Positions 26,704-35,982 of a stretch of 64,000 nt of DNA are shown here, one piece after another. The position numbers and the translations under genes are program-made. The notes under the pieces were generated by a model. The model saw only the letters and a program-made list of their open reading frames with translations. It did no database searches and was not told the origin of the DNA. How positions within the stretch are numbered: the first letter of the stretch is position 1; every line of letters starts with the position of its first letter. This DNA is from Sphingobacterium sp. UBA4616. GTDB lineage: Bacteria; Bacteroidota; Bacteroidia; Sphingobacteriales; Sphingobacteriaceae. Location of the stretch: positions 22,329 to 86,328 of the forward strand of contig DGIS01000023.1 in the NCBI GenBank assembly GCA_002386525.1, written 5' to 3'.

Positions 26704-27219
26704 ATGAAGACTTTTCAATTTAAATCACATAATGTAAAAAAGGGCTTAATGTTCGGATTAGGTTATTTAGCAGTAGTATTTGTGGTCCTTTATGTCTTTT
26801 TTGGTGGTATAAATGGGCTTGCCGATGCGGCAAATAATTTCGGTTCCGCGAAAGGTTTAGGCATATTGGTCGCAGTAGTTGTAATTGGACCACTGATTAT
26901 CCTCTTGCAATTCATTAATCCTAAAATCGATATACAGGTCGACAGTAAGAATTTATCCATTCAGAGCTCGAAAAAAAGTCCCAAAACTATTCCACTAGCG
27001 ACAATACATTCCCTGGAAATCAACCAGAAGCTGGTCAACCAGCTTCAGATATTTGATCAAAACAAACAACTACTCGCTACAATACATCCTCAAACCGACA
27101 CCAATGTGATTTTTTCAATTGCCAGTACGATAGCACAACACGGTGAATTTGTAGCGACAAAAGGAGACAAGAAGATTTTCGGGAATGCTGTTCCAACGGT
27201 CTCCTATTTAAGGCAATAA
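26704..27219 (+). CDS. Membrane protein of unknown function
   Basis: 171 residues. Two membrane helices (about 14-36 and 48-68) and then a soluble domain of about 95 residues (IDIQVDSKNLSIQSSKK, TIPLATIHSLEIN) with the beta pattern of a PH-like domain. No family name can be given. A gene for another membrane protein follows 20 bases downstream, probably in one transcript. Confidence 0.65.
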   Translation: MKTFQFKSHNVKKGLMFGLGYLAVVFVVLYVFFGGINGLADAANNFGSAKGLGILVAVVVIGPLIILLQFINPKIDIQVDSKNLSIQSSKKSPKTIPLATIHSLEINQKLVNQLQIFDQNKQLLATIHPQTDTNVIFSIASTIAQHGEFVATKGDKKIFGNAVPTVSYLRQ

Positions 27220-27239
27220 ACTAGGCCCCTATTATCGTG

Positions 27240-27638
27240 ATGAAAAAAATTACAAATATTCAGTACCTTGTTCTAGCCATAGCAACTGTCATTCTCGGTC
27301 TGTTGTCCCGAAAAATAGTGGCAATACCACCGATATGCGGTGATGTCCTCTATGCTGTGATGGTGTACTGGCTATCACGCTTTATATTTATTAAAAAATC
27401 AGTACTCTTTTCCAGCATCATCACTGTCTTATTCTGTTTTACGATCGAATTTTTACAACTCATACAATCTCCGTTCTTTTTATGGATAAGAACCAATGTG
27501 CTGTTACGTCTTGTATTTGGCCAGGGATTCGTATGGTCAGATCTAGTCGCTTATTGTTTGGGGGCTATCGCAGCTACCTCTCTCGATTGCGTTAAGCATC
27601 TCATGTTAAAATCCGTTCTTACTGTACGTGAAAAATAA
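27240..27638 (+). CDS. DUF2809 family membrane protein
   Basis: 132 residues from the ATG at 27240. Four predicted membrane helices. The DUF2809 pattern is visible: G-L-L-S-R-K at the first helix, PPICGDVLYAVMVYWLSR, IEFLQL and a terminal DLVAYCLGA. Function of the family is unknown. Its stop is separated by one base from the convergent VOC gene, with no terminator between. Confidence 0.82.
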   Translation: MKKITNIQYLVLAIATVILGLLSRKIVAIPPICGDVLYAVMVYWLSRFIFIKKSVLFSSIITVLFCFTIEFLQLIQSPFFLWIRTNVLLRLVFGQGFVWSDLVAYCLGAIAATSLDCVKHLMLKSVLTVREK

Positions 27639-27639
27639 C

Positions 27640-28158
27640 TTATTTTATAGTTGTGACTCCCATATCAATTCCCATCTTTTCGTAAACCATATCATTCGGT
27701 TGCCAAAGCTCTATTTTGTTTCCTTCAATGTCCATGATATGAACAAATTTGCCATAGTCAAATGCTTCGATATTATCAAGAACGGTAACCCCCTCCTTCT
27801 TCAATTCTTCGACTAAAAGTTCAATATCTTCCACGCGGTAATTAATCATAAAATCCTTTTCCGAAGGGTCAAAATAGGCTGTGCTTTCCTTAAAAGGGCT
27901 CCATTGAGTAAATACTTTTTTTGTACTATCTGCTCCTTGATACCATTCAAATACACCGCCATAGGAATTGGTAGTTATACCTAAATGTTGCGCGTACCAT
28001 GCTCTCAGTTTTTTTGGATCTTTACTCTTAAAGAAAAATCCACCTATACCAGTTACTCTTTTAAGTTCGGCAGACTGGCTTAAATGCTTAACGGTATTGA
28101 AAGCATAGCCCATTCCAAATGCCAGCAGGATACTTCCAACAAATACAACTCTTTTCAT
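27640..28158 (-). CDS. VOC-superfamily (glyoxalase/bleomycin-resistance fold) protein with N-terminal anchor
   Basis: 172 residues. The first 24 residues (MKRVVFVGSILLAFGMGYAF) form an uncleaved anchor or signal, unusual for this fold. The VOC domain follows: GFFFKSKDPKKLRAWYAQHLGI, INYRVEDIELLVEELKKEGV and HIMDIEGNKIELWQP, the last with the metal-ligand Glu. The substrate is unknown; export to the periplasm is implied if the leader is cleaved. Confidence 0.83.
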   Translation of the reverse strand: MKRVVFVGSILLAFGMGYAFNTVKHLSQSAELKRVTGIGGFFFKSKDPKKLRAWYAQHLGITTNSYGGVFEWYQGADSTKKVFTQWSPFKESTAYFDPSEKDFMINYRVEDIELLVEELKKEGVTVLDNIEAFDYGKFVHIMDIEGNKIELWQPNDMVYEKMGIDMGVTTIK

Positions 28159-28378
28159 AATTTAATATAGATAAACAATTGATTTACAATCACTAGCCAA
28201 TTTAGTCATTCGTTTTCAAAAATGCAGCTATAGTGGTTCAAAAAGAAATCTTTTTCAAGGTTAAGATTATAAAAAAACGGTATTGTATTTATACATTTGA
28301 TTCGGTCAAGATTCATTGCTAATACTAGTAACAATTAGAACAAAATAGTTAAGAGCAGGTCAACTAAAAAATAAATTT

Positions 28379-29407
28379 ATGTATAGTTTTAAAAACGATT
28401 ATTCAGAAGGGGCGCATCCCCGCATCTTAGATAAACTTATTGAAACGAATCTCATACAGCAACCTGGGTATGGAGAGGATGAATATGCTAAAGAAGCAAA
28501 AGCCATTTTAAAGAGAAAGATAGCTAATGAACTAGCCTCCGTTTATTTTTTATCTGGGGGCACACAGACCAATCTATTGGTACTATCGTTTCTCTTACGC
28601 GTTCATGAAGCCGTCATTAGTGCAAAGACTGGACATATATCTGCCAATGAAACTGGTGCTATTGAAGCAACTGGGCATAAAGTTATTGCCATAGAAACTA
28701 TAAATGGAAAATTAACTCCTGACGATATCATAAGAACATTGAAAGAGCATGCTTTGGCGCCACACGTGGTAAAACCACGAATAGTTTATATTTCAAATTC
28801 TACCGAAATTGGAACAATTTATACCTTGGTAGAACTACAGGCGTTATTCGGATGTTGTCAGCAACATCACTTGCTACTCTATCTGGATGGTGCCCGTTTA
28901 GGACATGCATTGACAGCGGAAAACAATGATTTAGCGTTATCAGATCTTGGAAAATATTGTGATGTATTCTATATTGGAGGTACAAAAAACGGTGCGCTTT
29001 TAGGAGAGGCTGTCATTTTCAATAAGTCCGAATTGGCGATGGATTTCGATTATGCGATCAAACAAAAAGGTGCTTTACTAGCCAAAGGTCGTGTGTTATC
29101 CGTTCAGTTTCTCGAATTGTTTAAAGATAATTTGTATTTTCAACTAGCGCAAAAAGCAAATTCATATGCAATGCAAATCACCAAAGCAATTAAAGAAAAG
29201 GGCTACTCGTTTTTAACTGATTCCACTACAAACCAGCTATTCCCTATTTTACCAATGTCTCTCATTCAGGTATTGAGTCAAAAATATCAGTTTTACATTT
29301 GGAAAGAAATAGATCATGATAATGCTGCTATTCGCCTAATTACGTCTTGGGCTACCGAAGAGGAACAGGTGGTGAACTTTATTACTGACCTATCGAATTT
29401 CAGATAG
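28379..29407 (+). CDS. Low-specificity threonine aldolase-like PLP enzyme
   Basis: 342 residues of the beta-eliminating lyase/threonine aldolase family (fold type I PLP). Seen: FKNDYSEGAHPRIL at the start, YFLSGGTQTN, GHISANETGAIEATGH, LYLDGARLGHAL with the PLP-ring Asp, and YIGGTKNGALLGEA with the Schiff-base Lys. The likely reaction is cleavage of threonine or allo-threonine to glycine and acetaldehyde; another beta-hydroxy amino acid is possible. Transcribed alone, with an inverted repeat downstream. Confidence 0.86.
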   Translation: MYSFKNDYSEGAHPRILDKLIETNLIQQPGYGEDEYAKEAKAILKRKIANELASVYFLSGGTQTNLLVLSFLLRVHEAVISAKTGHISANETGAIEATGHKVIAIETINGKLTPDDIIRTLKEHALAPHVVKPRIVYISNSTEIGTIYTLVELQALFGCCQQHHLLLYLDGARLGHALTAENNDLALSDLGKYCDVFYIGGTKNGALLGEAVIFNKSELAMDFDYAIKQKGALLAKGRVLSVQFLELFKDNLYFQLAQKANSYAMQITKAIKEKGYSFLTDSTTNQLFPILPMSLIQVLSQKYQFYIWKEIDHDNAAIRLITSWATEEEQVVNFITDLSNFR

Positions 29408-29428
29408 GTTTGTTGGCAGCAACGTTCT

Positions 29429-29488
29429 ACTTTCATTTAACGAGTTTAATACGTAGATGCCTGCCTATAAAACTCGTTAAATGAAAGT
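29429..29488. repeat. 19-bp perfect inverted repeat between convergent genes
   Basis: ACTTTCATTTAACGAGTTT (29429-29447) is repeated inverted at 29470-29488, with 22 bases between. It sits between the aldolase gene and aqpZ. There is no T-tract, so it is not a textbook terminator. Confidence 0.85.
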
Positions 29489-29496
29489 GGAATAAA

Positions 29497-30213
29497 CTAA
29501 TCTTTGGGCTCCAAAACTCGCCATACTGCAGCTGCAGCGATGGCCCCTACGAGTGGTGCAACAATAAACAGCCATAGTTGAGACAATGCTTGCCCTCCAG
29601 CTAAAACAGCTGGACCAAACGAACGGGCTGGGTTAACGGATGTTCCCGTCACTGGAATAGCAACTAAGTGAATTAATAAAAGTGTAAAACCGATGGCAAG
29701 TCCAGCCATGGTGCTGTTGCCAAGTTTCGATGTCGTTACCAATATAATAAATACAAAGAGAAAGGTTAACACGGATTCAATTAGAAAGGCTGAAGGTGTA
29801 CCATATTCATTTTGATATCCCTTCCCCCAACCATTAGCGCCAAAGGCCCATTCACCTGCTGTAAATCCAGCCAACTGCCCCAATAAAATCTGTTGCAAAA
29901 CCAAAGCGGCCAAAAGCGCACCACTAAATTGAGCAACAATATACACAACCGCATGTTTGGCAGACAGACGTCCTGCCAATAACACACCAACAGTCACGGC
30001 TGGATTGATGTGGCATCCCGATAGCCCTCCAATCGCATAAGCAAAAACGACTACAGAAAGACCGAAAGCCACGGAGATGCCCAACAGACCAAGACCAGAG
30101 AGCCCCCCCGTGGTATTGGCTCCTGCAATCGCTGCGGCACCGCAACCAAAAAGCACTAAACCAAATGTCCCAATTAGTTCAGCGAAAAATTTTAAAGATG
30201 TCTTAATTTCCAT
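29497..30213 (-). CDS. aqpZ: Aquaporin (AqpZ-type)
   Basis: 238 residues with six membrane helices and two half-helices carrying the NPA boxes (HINPAVTVG and SVNPARSFGPA). The selectivity-filter region with the Arg after the second NPA, and a Cys/His-type composition, resembles water-selective AqpZ rather than glycerol facilitators, which have Asp after NPA. Inner membrane water channel. Transcribed alone. Confidence 0.94.
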   Translation of the reverse strand: MEIKTSLKFFAELIGTFGLVLFGCGAAAIAGANTTGGLSGLGLLGISVAFGLSVVVFAYAIGGLSGCHINPAVTVGVLLAGRLSAKHAVVYIVAQFSGALLAALVLQQILLGQLAGFTAGEWAFGANGWGKGYQNEYGTPSAFLIESVLTFLFVFIILVTTSKLGNSTMAGLAIGFTLLLIHLVAIPVTGTSVNPARSFGPAVLAGGQALSQLWLFIVAPLVGAIAAAAVWRVLEPKD

Positions 30214-30338
30214 AGCATTCTATTTATAACTTAGTTAACTCTAATTTAACCACTATCCATATAAAGTTAAAGTCGCAAAATATTTATTGTAGAACAATAT
30301 CTACAACAATTGGAAATTAAATAAAGTATTTCATCCGA

Positions 30339-32570
30339 TCAGTATAACCAAATTTCATCACACGCCATCAGTGGATGCTTTGTGGGATGATTACGCCATA
30401 GCGGTAATTTTCTAAATGGGACAGCATAAATATGAATAGCAGTAACCTTGCTATTTATTGATGTTTGATATCGGACTTTATCCACCTTATAATCTTCTTT
30501 CATGGATGCATGCTTCTGAACGGATACTTCTTGAAAATCTTTCCCATTTATAGAGACAGAAATATGTAATTCCTTTGGTGGAAATATCCAATGCCGGGCA
30601 TCTTTCAGAAAATCGAGTTCGATTGTATCTATTTGTGTTGGTTGTTTAAAGTCGAAAGTAATATCCATTGGCTTACCATTCCACAATAGCCAATTGTAAC
30701 TATAATCCAAATAGCCCGGAACGCTATCCGTTAGTGTCTTTAACCCATTTGCTGGGAATGATGGGTCAAATGGATTTTTCGATGTAATACTTGCTTCTGA
30801 AGCTTTATTTATTCTAACTCCGGCATTGAAGATGTCTGTCCATTCTTTTGCATAACTATCAGGCGATGCTCCAGCTTCGGCGAGTTCTATTACCCCTAGC
30901 CTTTTGGCATCTTCAACGAATTGAGCGACCCTGCGCGTTAGACTTGGTTTCGCTACCCACCGATTACCATCCCGCACAAATATACCACGATCATGGGAGC
31001 CGTAAAATCTTGCTTGCTGCAAATAGGTATAATCCAGTCCCAATTGGATACGTCTAACGCGTGATGCCAATAAGGGATTATCCTTACTGGTAGCTTCTGC
31101 CTTTTCTAATAACATCCTATATTGATCCATGGCCTCTGGACTTAAAAAATCAATTCTATTATCAATTGGATTTCCATAAATCGACAAAGCAGAGGACGGC
31201 CCCGGCAAACGACCTCTTCGCTGTTTAAGGTATGCTTTCACAAAAGGTCCGACTTTACCGTAATAGCCCTCAATAAATTCATTCATCAATTGATCTTCTG
31301 AGCGAACGTTCGTATCCCAGGAAAGATTGGCCAAAACATAGGCATTTAGCTCCGCCATATCACTATAAGTCGCTCCACCGCCCTGTAAAAAGATGCCTTC
31401 TACCCCTTGTGTTTTCAAATAATGTAGACTTTTCTGCATCGTTCCTTGAATTGGAAATGGTGCAAGATAATTGGTAAACTGGGTCAAATAATCCCATACA
31501 AAGACATGTTTAGCTTTGGATTTCCAAGCGCTCAATTGCCTTCTGAAAGTTGCAGCCGAGACTTCAACAGTGATATCATTTTTCCGGAAAGCATCAATAT
31601 TACTTAGTATAACTGACACATTATCTGCAACACGTAAATGTGCAGGTGGATTGGCCGTTTCAAGATAAGCCAATGTCGTGAATTTCTTATCTGGAAAGAT
31701 TGCGGCTACCCGGTTCACAAAGTGTATCAATGAGCCCTGCGGTCCCCCTTCGCGCTTATCTATAGCCTGACAATGATCGCACGTACAGCTTCCCCTATCA
31801 TCATTAGCCGCAATAGACCAATAAATAGCCTTCGGATTTTCAACCATCCTGCGCTTAAAGTAAGCAACAGCATGTGTAAAGACATCTTCATTAGAGAGGC
31901 AAAGCTGAGCCGGCTGCCGCTTCCCATCAAATAGGGAATAATACTCGGGATGACTTTTAAAATAAATCGATGGTGGCAATATTTTACTGGCCGTGTGTCC
32001 CCAATCCCCCCACTTGTCTTCCAAATAATGTAGACCATACCAATCCATGTATTCCTGATCCAGTTCTATTGGGAAATAGACCTCTCTATATTGAAAACTT
32101 GGTTTTGAAAAAATTTTTAGATCTGCAGCTACATATAAACTAGTAGACTTAGGAATATAGGTATTTTCATTACCTGCATACCATTTTCTTCCGCCAATGA
32201 TATCCCTTACATAACGGTATGCCGCAAATAGCACTCCTTTACCACTCCCCTTAATCCAAATCGTCTTTCCCACAACATCAATAGAATAACTATCCTCAGG
32301 AAAGGATTCCGTTATGGGTAAGCTTTCTAGGATAATAGCATCTGAAACATCAACTTTAGCTTGTATAGCATAGTCTGCACCCGTACTTTCTTTTGTGTAA
32401 GATTTGATAACACCCGCGGCTTGCATTGAAACAGGATTGTCTATCTCCGCTTGAATGATATAACCTGTTTTCCCATACTCAACTAATGTAATTCGCTCTT
32501 GTGCTTGCACTATCGTTACCAATGACAATAGACCTAACATAAACTTCCACATCATATAAAAATTTATCAT
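30339..32570 (-). CDS. Secreted DUF4838 glycoside-hydrolase-like protein
   Basis: About 743 residues from the ATG at 32570; ATGs at 32555 and 32552 are equally possible and give a neater signal peptide (MMWKFMLGLLSLVTIVQAQ). An N-terminal alpha-glucuronidase-like domain (about 30-130) precedes the DUF4838 region (about 140-440; IYWSIAANDDRGSCTCDHCQ, AYLETANPPAH, GIFLQGGGATYSDM), and a C-terminal domain resembles a discoidin/carbohydrate-binding beta-sandwich. The family is predicted to act on polysaccharides. No PUL partner (SusC/D) adjoins it. The acid residues in the DUF4838 part look intact, but the reaction is unknown. Confidence 0.84.
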   Translation of the reverse strand: MINFYMMWKFMLGLLSLVTIVQAQERITLVEYGKTGYIIQAEIDNPVSMQAAGVIKSYTKESTGADYAIQAKVDVSDAIILESLPITESFPEDSYSIDVVGKTIWIKGSGKGVLFAAYRYVRDIIGGRKWYAGNENTYIPKSTSLYVAADLKIFSKPSFQYREVYFPIELDQEYMDWYGLHYLEDKWGDWGHTASKILPPSIYFKSHPEYYSLFDGKRQPAQLCLSNEDVFTHAVAYFKRRMVENPKAIYWSIAANDDRGSCTCDHCQAIDKREGGPQGSLIHFVNRVAAIFPDKKFTTLAYLETANPPAHLRVADNVSVILSNIDAFRKNDITVEVSAATFRRQLSAWKSKAKHVFVWDYLTQFTNYLAPFPIQGTMQKSLHYLKTQGVEGIFLQGGGATYSDMAELNAYVLANLSWDTNVRSEDQLMNEFIEGYYGKVGPFVKAYLKQRRGRLPGPSSALSIYGNPIDNRIDFLSPEAMDQYRMLLEKAEATSKDNPLLASRVRRIQLGLDYTYLQQARFYGSHDRGIFVRDGNRWVAKPSLTRRVAQFVEDAKRLGVIELAEAGASPDSYAKEWTDIFNAGVRINKASEASITSKNPFDPSFPANGLKTLTDSVPGYLDYSYNWLLWNGKPMDITFDFKQPTQIDTIELDFLKDARHWIFPPKELHISVSINGKDFQEVSVQKHASMKEDYKVDKVRYQTSINSKVTAIHIYAVPFRKLPLWRNHPTKHPLMACDEIWLY

Positions 32571-32607
32571 ACGGATAGATACGAGCAAAATAGCTCACAA
32601 CCGTTGA

Positions 32608-32745
32608 TTAAGCATGACCTATCCTTAACCGTACACGCGATATAAGCTCATACGGAGAAATAGGCTTTTTAATATAATCATTGGCGCCTACCTTAAATCC
32701 TTCTAAAATACTATTATCGTCATTCTCTTCTTTTCGTTCTTCATA
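32608..32745 (-). pseudogene. Remnant of a response-regulator receiver domain
   Basis: On the minus strand a 46-codon frame without a start codon reads EGFKVGANDYIKKP then ISPYELISRVRLRIG and stop. This is the beta4-alpha5 end of a receiver domain, with the conserved Lys-Pro. The N-terminal two-thirds, including the phospho-acceptor Asp, is gone; an in-frame stop lies directly upstream. It lies in the roughly 470-base gap between the DUF4838 gene and D-lactate dehydrogenase. Probably a decayed regulator or hybrid-kinase gene. Confidence 0.72.
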
Positions 32746-33043
32746 GGGGATTTAATTTTAGTACTTCATAGTACGACAAAGTTTAGAAAAAAAAACTGAA
32801 GTCGTTGTAGACGCACAACTACAAGACTGCAAAAATTAATTAGCATTGATTTCAATTCATAGCATGCGTTAGTATGTTGGTTTCATGTATTCACCACGAT
32901 ATTGTTCAACTTATTATTTAATAATCGTAAGACTCTACTGCGATAGTTTAATGTGATTGGACAAAATTAAACCGCTGGTATATCCCCCAATTAACTAATT
33001 TATACTGTATATTTATAGTATACTAATACGTAGCAAACAATTT
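32746..33043. promoter_or_regulatory. Upstream region of D-lactate dehydrogenase with a dyad
   Basis: AT-rich non-coding sequence. TATACT-N10-AGTATA at 33001-33022 ends 21 bases before the dehydrogenase ATG and is a candidate operator over the promoter. No other gene is visible. Confidence 0.35.
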
Positions 33044-34036
33044 ATGAAAATCGCCTTCTTTTCCACAAAACCATATGACAAGTTATTCTTTGAAAAAGAA
33101 AACAGTACGTATGGCTTTCAGTTTAATTTTTATGAGACGCATCTAGGGCCACACATTGTGAATGCTATTGAAGACGAGAAGGTAATCTGTGCATTTGTCA
33201 ATGATAAACTAAACCGACAAGTTATCGAAGTACTTGCTGAAAAAAGCGTTGAGTTGATTGCCTTGCGCTGTGCGGGCTTTAATAATGTTGATTTAGAGGC
33301 GGCACGGGAGTTTGGAATAAAAGTGTGTCGAGTTCCTGCTTATTCTCCCGAAGCAGTTGCAGAACATACAATGGCCATGTTATTGACATTAAATCGTAAA
33401 ACGCATAAAGCTTATAATCGGGTTAGGGAGCAAAATTTCGCATTGCATGGACTTTTGGGCTTCAATCTTTATCAGAAAAAAATTGGGGTAATTGGCACTG
33501 GAAAAATTGGAAAGGCTTTTATCAAAATCGCCTTAGGATTTGGCGCGAATGTAATTGCCTATGATTTATATCCAGATCCTGAGCTTGCAGCAAAAGGCGT
33601 CGATTATAAATCGTTGGATGAGGTCTTTAAGGAATCAGACATCATTTCTCTTCATTGTCCGCTCACGCCCGAAAACCACTATCTAATTAATAAGGAATCA
33701 TTGGATAAGATGAAGCATGGCGTTACAATCATTAATACAAGTAGAGGTAACTTAATTAATACCAATGATGTTATCAAAGCGCTTAAAGAGCGTAAGATTG
33801 GACTACTGGGTATTGATGTGTATGAACAGGAGGAAAAATTGTTTTTTAAAGATTTATCAACGACAATTATTGAAGATGAGACCATACAACTATTAATGAG
33901 TTATCCTAATGTTTTGGTAACCGCACATCAGGCTTTCTTCACCACTGAAGCGTTAACAGAAATTTCTCAAAGAACACTGCGAAGTATTTCCGACTTATTG
34001 TCTAAAGGAATCACTGATGAAGACGTCTTGCTATAA
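33044..34036 (+). CDS. ldhA: D-lactate dehydrogenase (2-hydroxyacid dehydrogenase family)
   Basis: 330 residues. NAD-dependent reduction of pyruvate to D-lactate in fermentation. Rossmann motif VIGTGKIGKAF, catalytic Arg in INTSRGNLI, Glu in the DVYEQEE region and the catalytic His in TAHQAFFTTEAL, the form typical of fermentative D-LDHs. The end of the gene lies inside a hairpin (34022-34046) that includes the stop codon. Transcribed alone. Confidence 0.9.
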   Translation: MKIAFFSTKPYDKLFFEKENSTYGFQFNFYETHLGPHIVNAIEDEKVICAFVNDKLNRQVIEVLAEKSVELIALRCAGFNNVDLEAAREFGIKVCRVPAYSPEAVAEHTMAMLLTLNRKTHKAYNRVREQNFALHGLLGFNLYQKKIGVIGTGKIGKAFIKIALGFGANVIAYDLYPDPELAAKGVDYKSLDEVFKESDIISLHCPLTPENHYLINKESLDKMKHGVTIINTSRGNLINTNDVIKALKERKIGLLGIDVYEQEEKLFFKDLSTTIIEDETIQLLMSYPNVLVTAHQAFFTTEALTEISQRTLRSISDLLSKGITDEDVLL

Positions 34037-34046
34037 GCAAGACGTC
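34022..34046 (+). terminator. Hairpin spanning the ldhA stop codon
   Basis: Perfect 10-bp stem GACGTCTTGC/GCAAGACGTC; the loop TATAA contains the stop codon. No T-tract follows. It may terminate weakly or protect the mRNA 3' end. Confidence 0.5.
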
Positions 34047-34127
34047 GTAAGCATTTCAAATCATTCCGGTATATACGTGCCCAAAAAGGCAGTTGGAATT
34101 AATTCGATTATTGTATTCGTTTTCCAT

Positions 34128-34466
34128 CTATCCCCTTTCGCCCTGGTAACTTGCCCACCACTCATCAAGACGTTCGATGACCGGCAATAAAGTTTTTCCC
34201 AACTCGCTGAGTTTGTATTCTACCCGTGGCGGAGATTCGGCATAAATCTGTCTACATAAAATTCCGTCACGTTCGAGCTCGCGCAGCTGAACAGTCAATG
34301 TCGTTTGCGCCAAATCTTCCATTTCACGCCTAAGCTCACCAAATCTTTTGGGACATTGTTTCGCTATAGCTTTAATGAGCAATACCTTCCATTTTCCACC
34401 TATTATCTTAAATATGCCATTGACATCACAACAAGCGCCAAAATTTTCACTTTTTTTTTCATTCAT
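34128..34466 (-). CDS. HxlR-family transcriptional regulator
   Basis: 112 residues from the ATG at 34466. Winged-helix HxlR pattern: Cys near the N-terminus (ACCDV), IIGGKWKVLLIKAI, KRFGELRREMEDLAQTTLTVQLRELERDGI and RVEYKLSELG. Divergent from an MFS exporter with about 120 bases between the starts, so it probably controls that transporter. The paired N-terminal Cys could sense redox or electrophiles, as in some family members; this is inference. Confidence 0.9.
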   Translation of the reverse strand: MNEKKSENFGACCDVNGIFKIIGGKWKVLLIKAIAKQCPKRFGELRREMEDLAQTTLTVQLRELERDGILCRQIYAESPPRVEYKLSELGKTLLPVIERLDEWWASYQGERG

Positions 34467-34584
34467 AATCACCTGATACTAACCATTAGTTCATAAAAAC
34501 ATACCAAGTACATAATTTGTAACTACTTGACTTAAAAAAATATCCAAACTATTTTTAACCGTAAAAATATTAAAAACTTTCTAT

Positions 34585-35982
34585 ATGAGCTTTCAAATTA
34601 AAGATCTACTTCATATTTTGTTTCTTTCAACTGCTGTATTTCTTTTCGTCATCGACCTTTTTATTTTGAATGTTTCCCTTCCGAACATTCAACATGCGCT
34701 ACACTTAAGTAATAGTGATACGCAATGGATTATTGTACTTTATATTGTTGGTTACGCAAGTATTTTGATTTATGCCGGCATTGCCGGAAATCGTTATGGA
34801 AAGAAAAAGTTATATTTAGTTGGAATGGCTGGTTTTACCCTCGCTTCTTTTTTATGTGGTGTTTCAAGCAATCTCTACGCCTTATTGCTCGGAAGGCTGG
34901 CCCAGGGAATTAGTGCTGCATTGATGGTTCCACAAGGTATTGCACTGATTACTTTACTATTTGAAAATCCAGAAAAGAGATCCATGGCATTGGGCATCTA
35001 TGGAAGTATAGCGGGTATTGCTTCGGTGATAGGTCAGTTATTGGGTGGAATACTCCCCGATCAAACCTGGATAAACGAAAGCTGGCGCCTTATCTTTTTA
35101 ATCAATGTACCTATTGGATTCCTTGCCTTCTTTGCTGTTTATCGGTATACGCCTAAAGATGATCGCAGTGTAAAATCTTCGATCTCTTTTATGCCAATGC
35201 TCACATTGTTTGCGCTTTTAATGGGGATAATTTTTCCATTAATCATGGGGCCGGAGTTGAAATGGCCATTGTGGTCACAATTCCTGTTGGGAGGAACACT
35301 TTTTTTCGTTTTATTGTTTCTAAAAAAGCAACGAAAACTACAACAAAAAGGTTATCCTACCCTACTAAATTTCTTGCTATTCAAAAATAGGATTTTCAAC
35401 ATAGGGCTTCTCGCTGCATTAGCTTATTATATGGTTCAGGATGCCTACTTTATCATTAATTCCAATTACCTTCAAAATCAAAAAAATTATACGTCTACAA
35501 TGACTGGAATTGCCTTTATTTACCAAGGCATGGGTTATGTACTCGCTAGCGTTATTGTAAGTAGATTAATACAGCGTTATGGAAAAATAGTTATACTTAC
35601 TGGATTAGGAATTATGATTTTGGGTTTGTTGTCTCATCTTTTTATTTTTAATACACAGTTTTTAGATAATGATCAATTACATGTGCTCTTCTTTCTTTAT
35701 GGTATTGGCTGTGGAAGTGTATTGCCCGCATTAATGACACTTGCTTTAAAAGATCTCAATGAGAGATTAATTGCTGACGGCACTGCTGTTTATCTTACCA
35801 TACAACAATTATCGATCTGCCTAGGTATTGCTTGTATTGTTGGTGTATTTCTCCATCAAAAAGAAAGCAATTTTTTTGGTTGGCAGCATATCTCCTCATC
35901 CTATGGCTACTCAATGTCACTATCGGTCATATTGCTGTTGAGTGTCGTGTGTGTAGTAGCATGTTTACCTTCTAAAAAGTAA
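34585..35982 (+). CDS. MFS drug-type exporter (DHA2/EmrB-like, 14 helices)
   Basis: 465 residues of hydrophobic sequence with about 14 helices. The signature region after helix 2 reads GNRYGKKKLYLVG, and motif C-like Gly/Pro-rich sequence appears in helix 5 (YGSIAGIASVIGQLLGGILPD). DHA2 members export drugs or dyes by proton antiport. The divergent HxlR gene suggests induction by the exported compound. Confidence 0.88.
   Translation: MSFQIKDLLHILFLSTAVFLFVIDLFILNVSLPNIQHALHLSNSDTQWIIVLYIVGYASILIYAGIAGNRYGKKKLYLVGMAGFTLASFLCGVSSNLYALLLGRLAQGISAALMVPQGIALITLLFENPEKRSMALGIYGSIAGIASVIGQLLGGILPDQTWINESWRLIFLINVPIGFLAFFAVYRYTPKDDRSVKSSISFMPMLTLFALLMGIIFPLIMGPELKWPLWSQFLLGGTLFFVLLFLKKQRKLQQKGYPTLLNFLLFKNRIFNIGLLAALAYYMVQDAYFIINSNYLQNQKNYTSTMTGIAFIYQGMGYVLASVIVSRLIQRYGKIVILTGLGIMILGLLSHLFIFNTQFLDNDQLHVLFFLYGIGCGSVLPALMTLALKDLNERLIADGTAVYLTIQQLSICLGIACIVGVFLHQKESNFFGWQHISSSYGYSMSLSVILLLSVVCVVACLPSKK

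Noticed and set aside
28320..28345. TACTAGTA near the aldolase gene as another copy of the imuA operator
   Set aside because: It lacks the spacer and the flanking ATAAAG of the imuA repeats; only the short core is shared.
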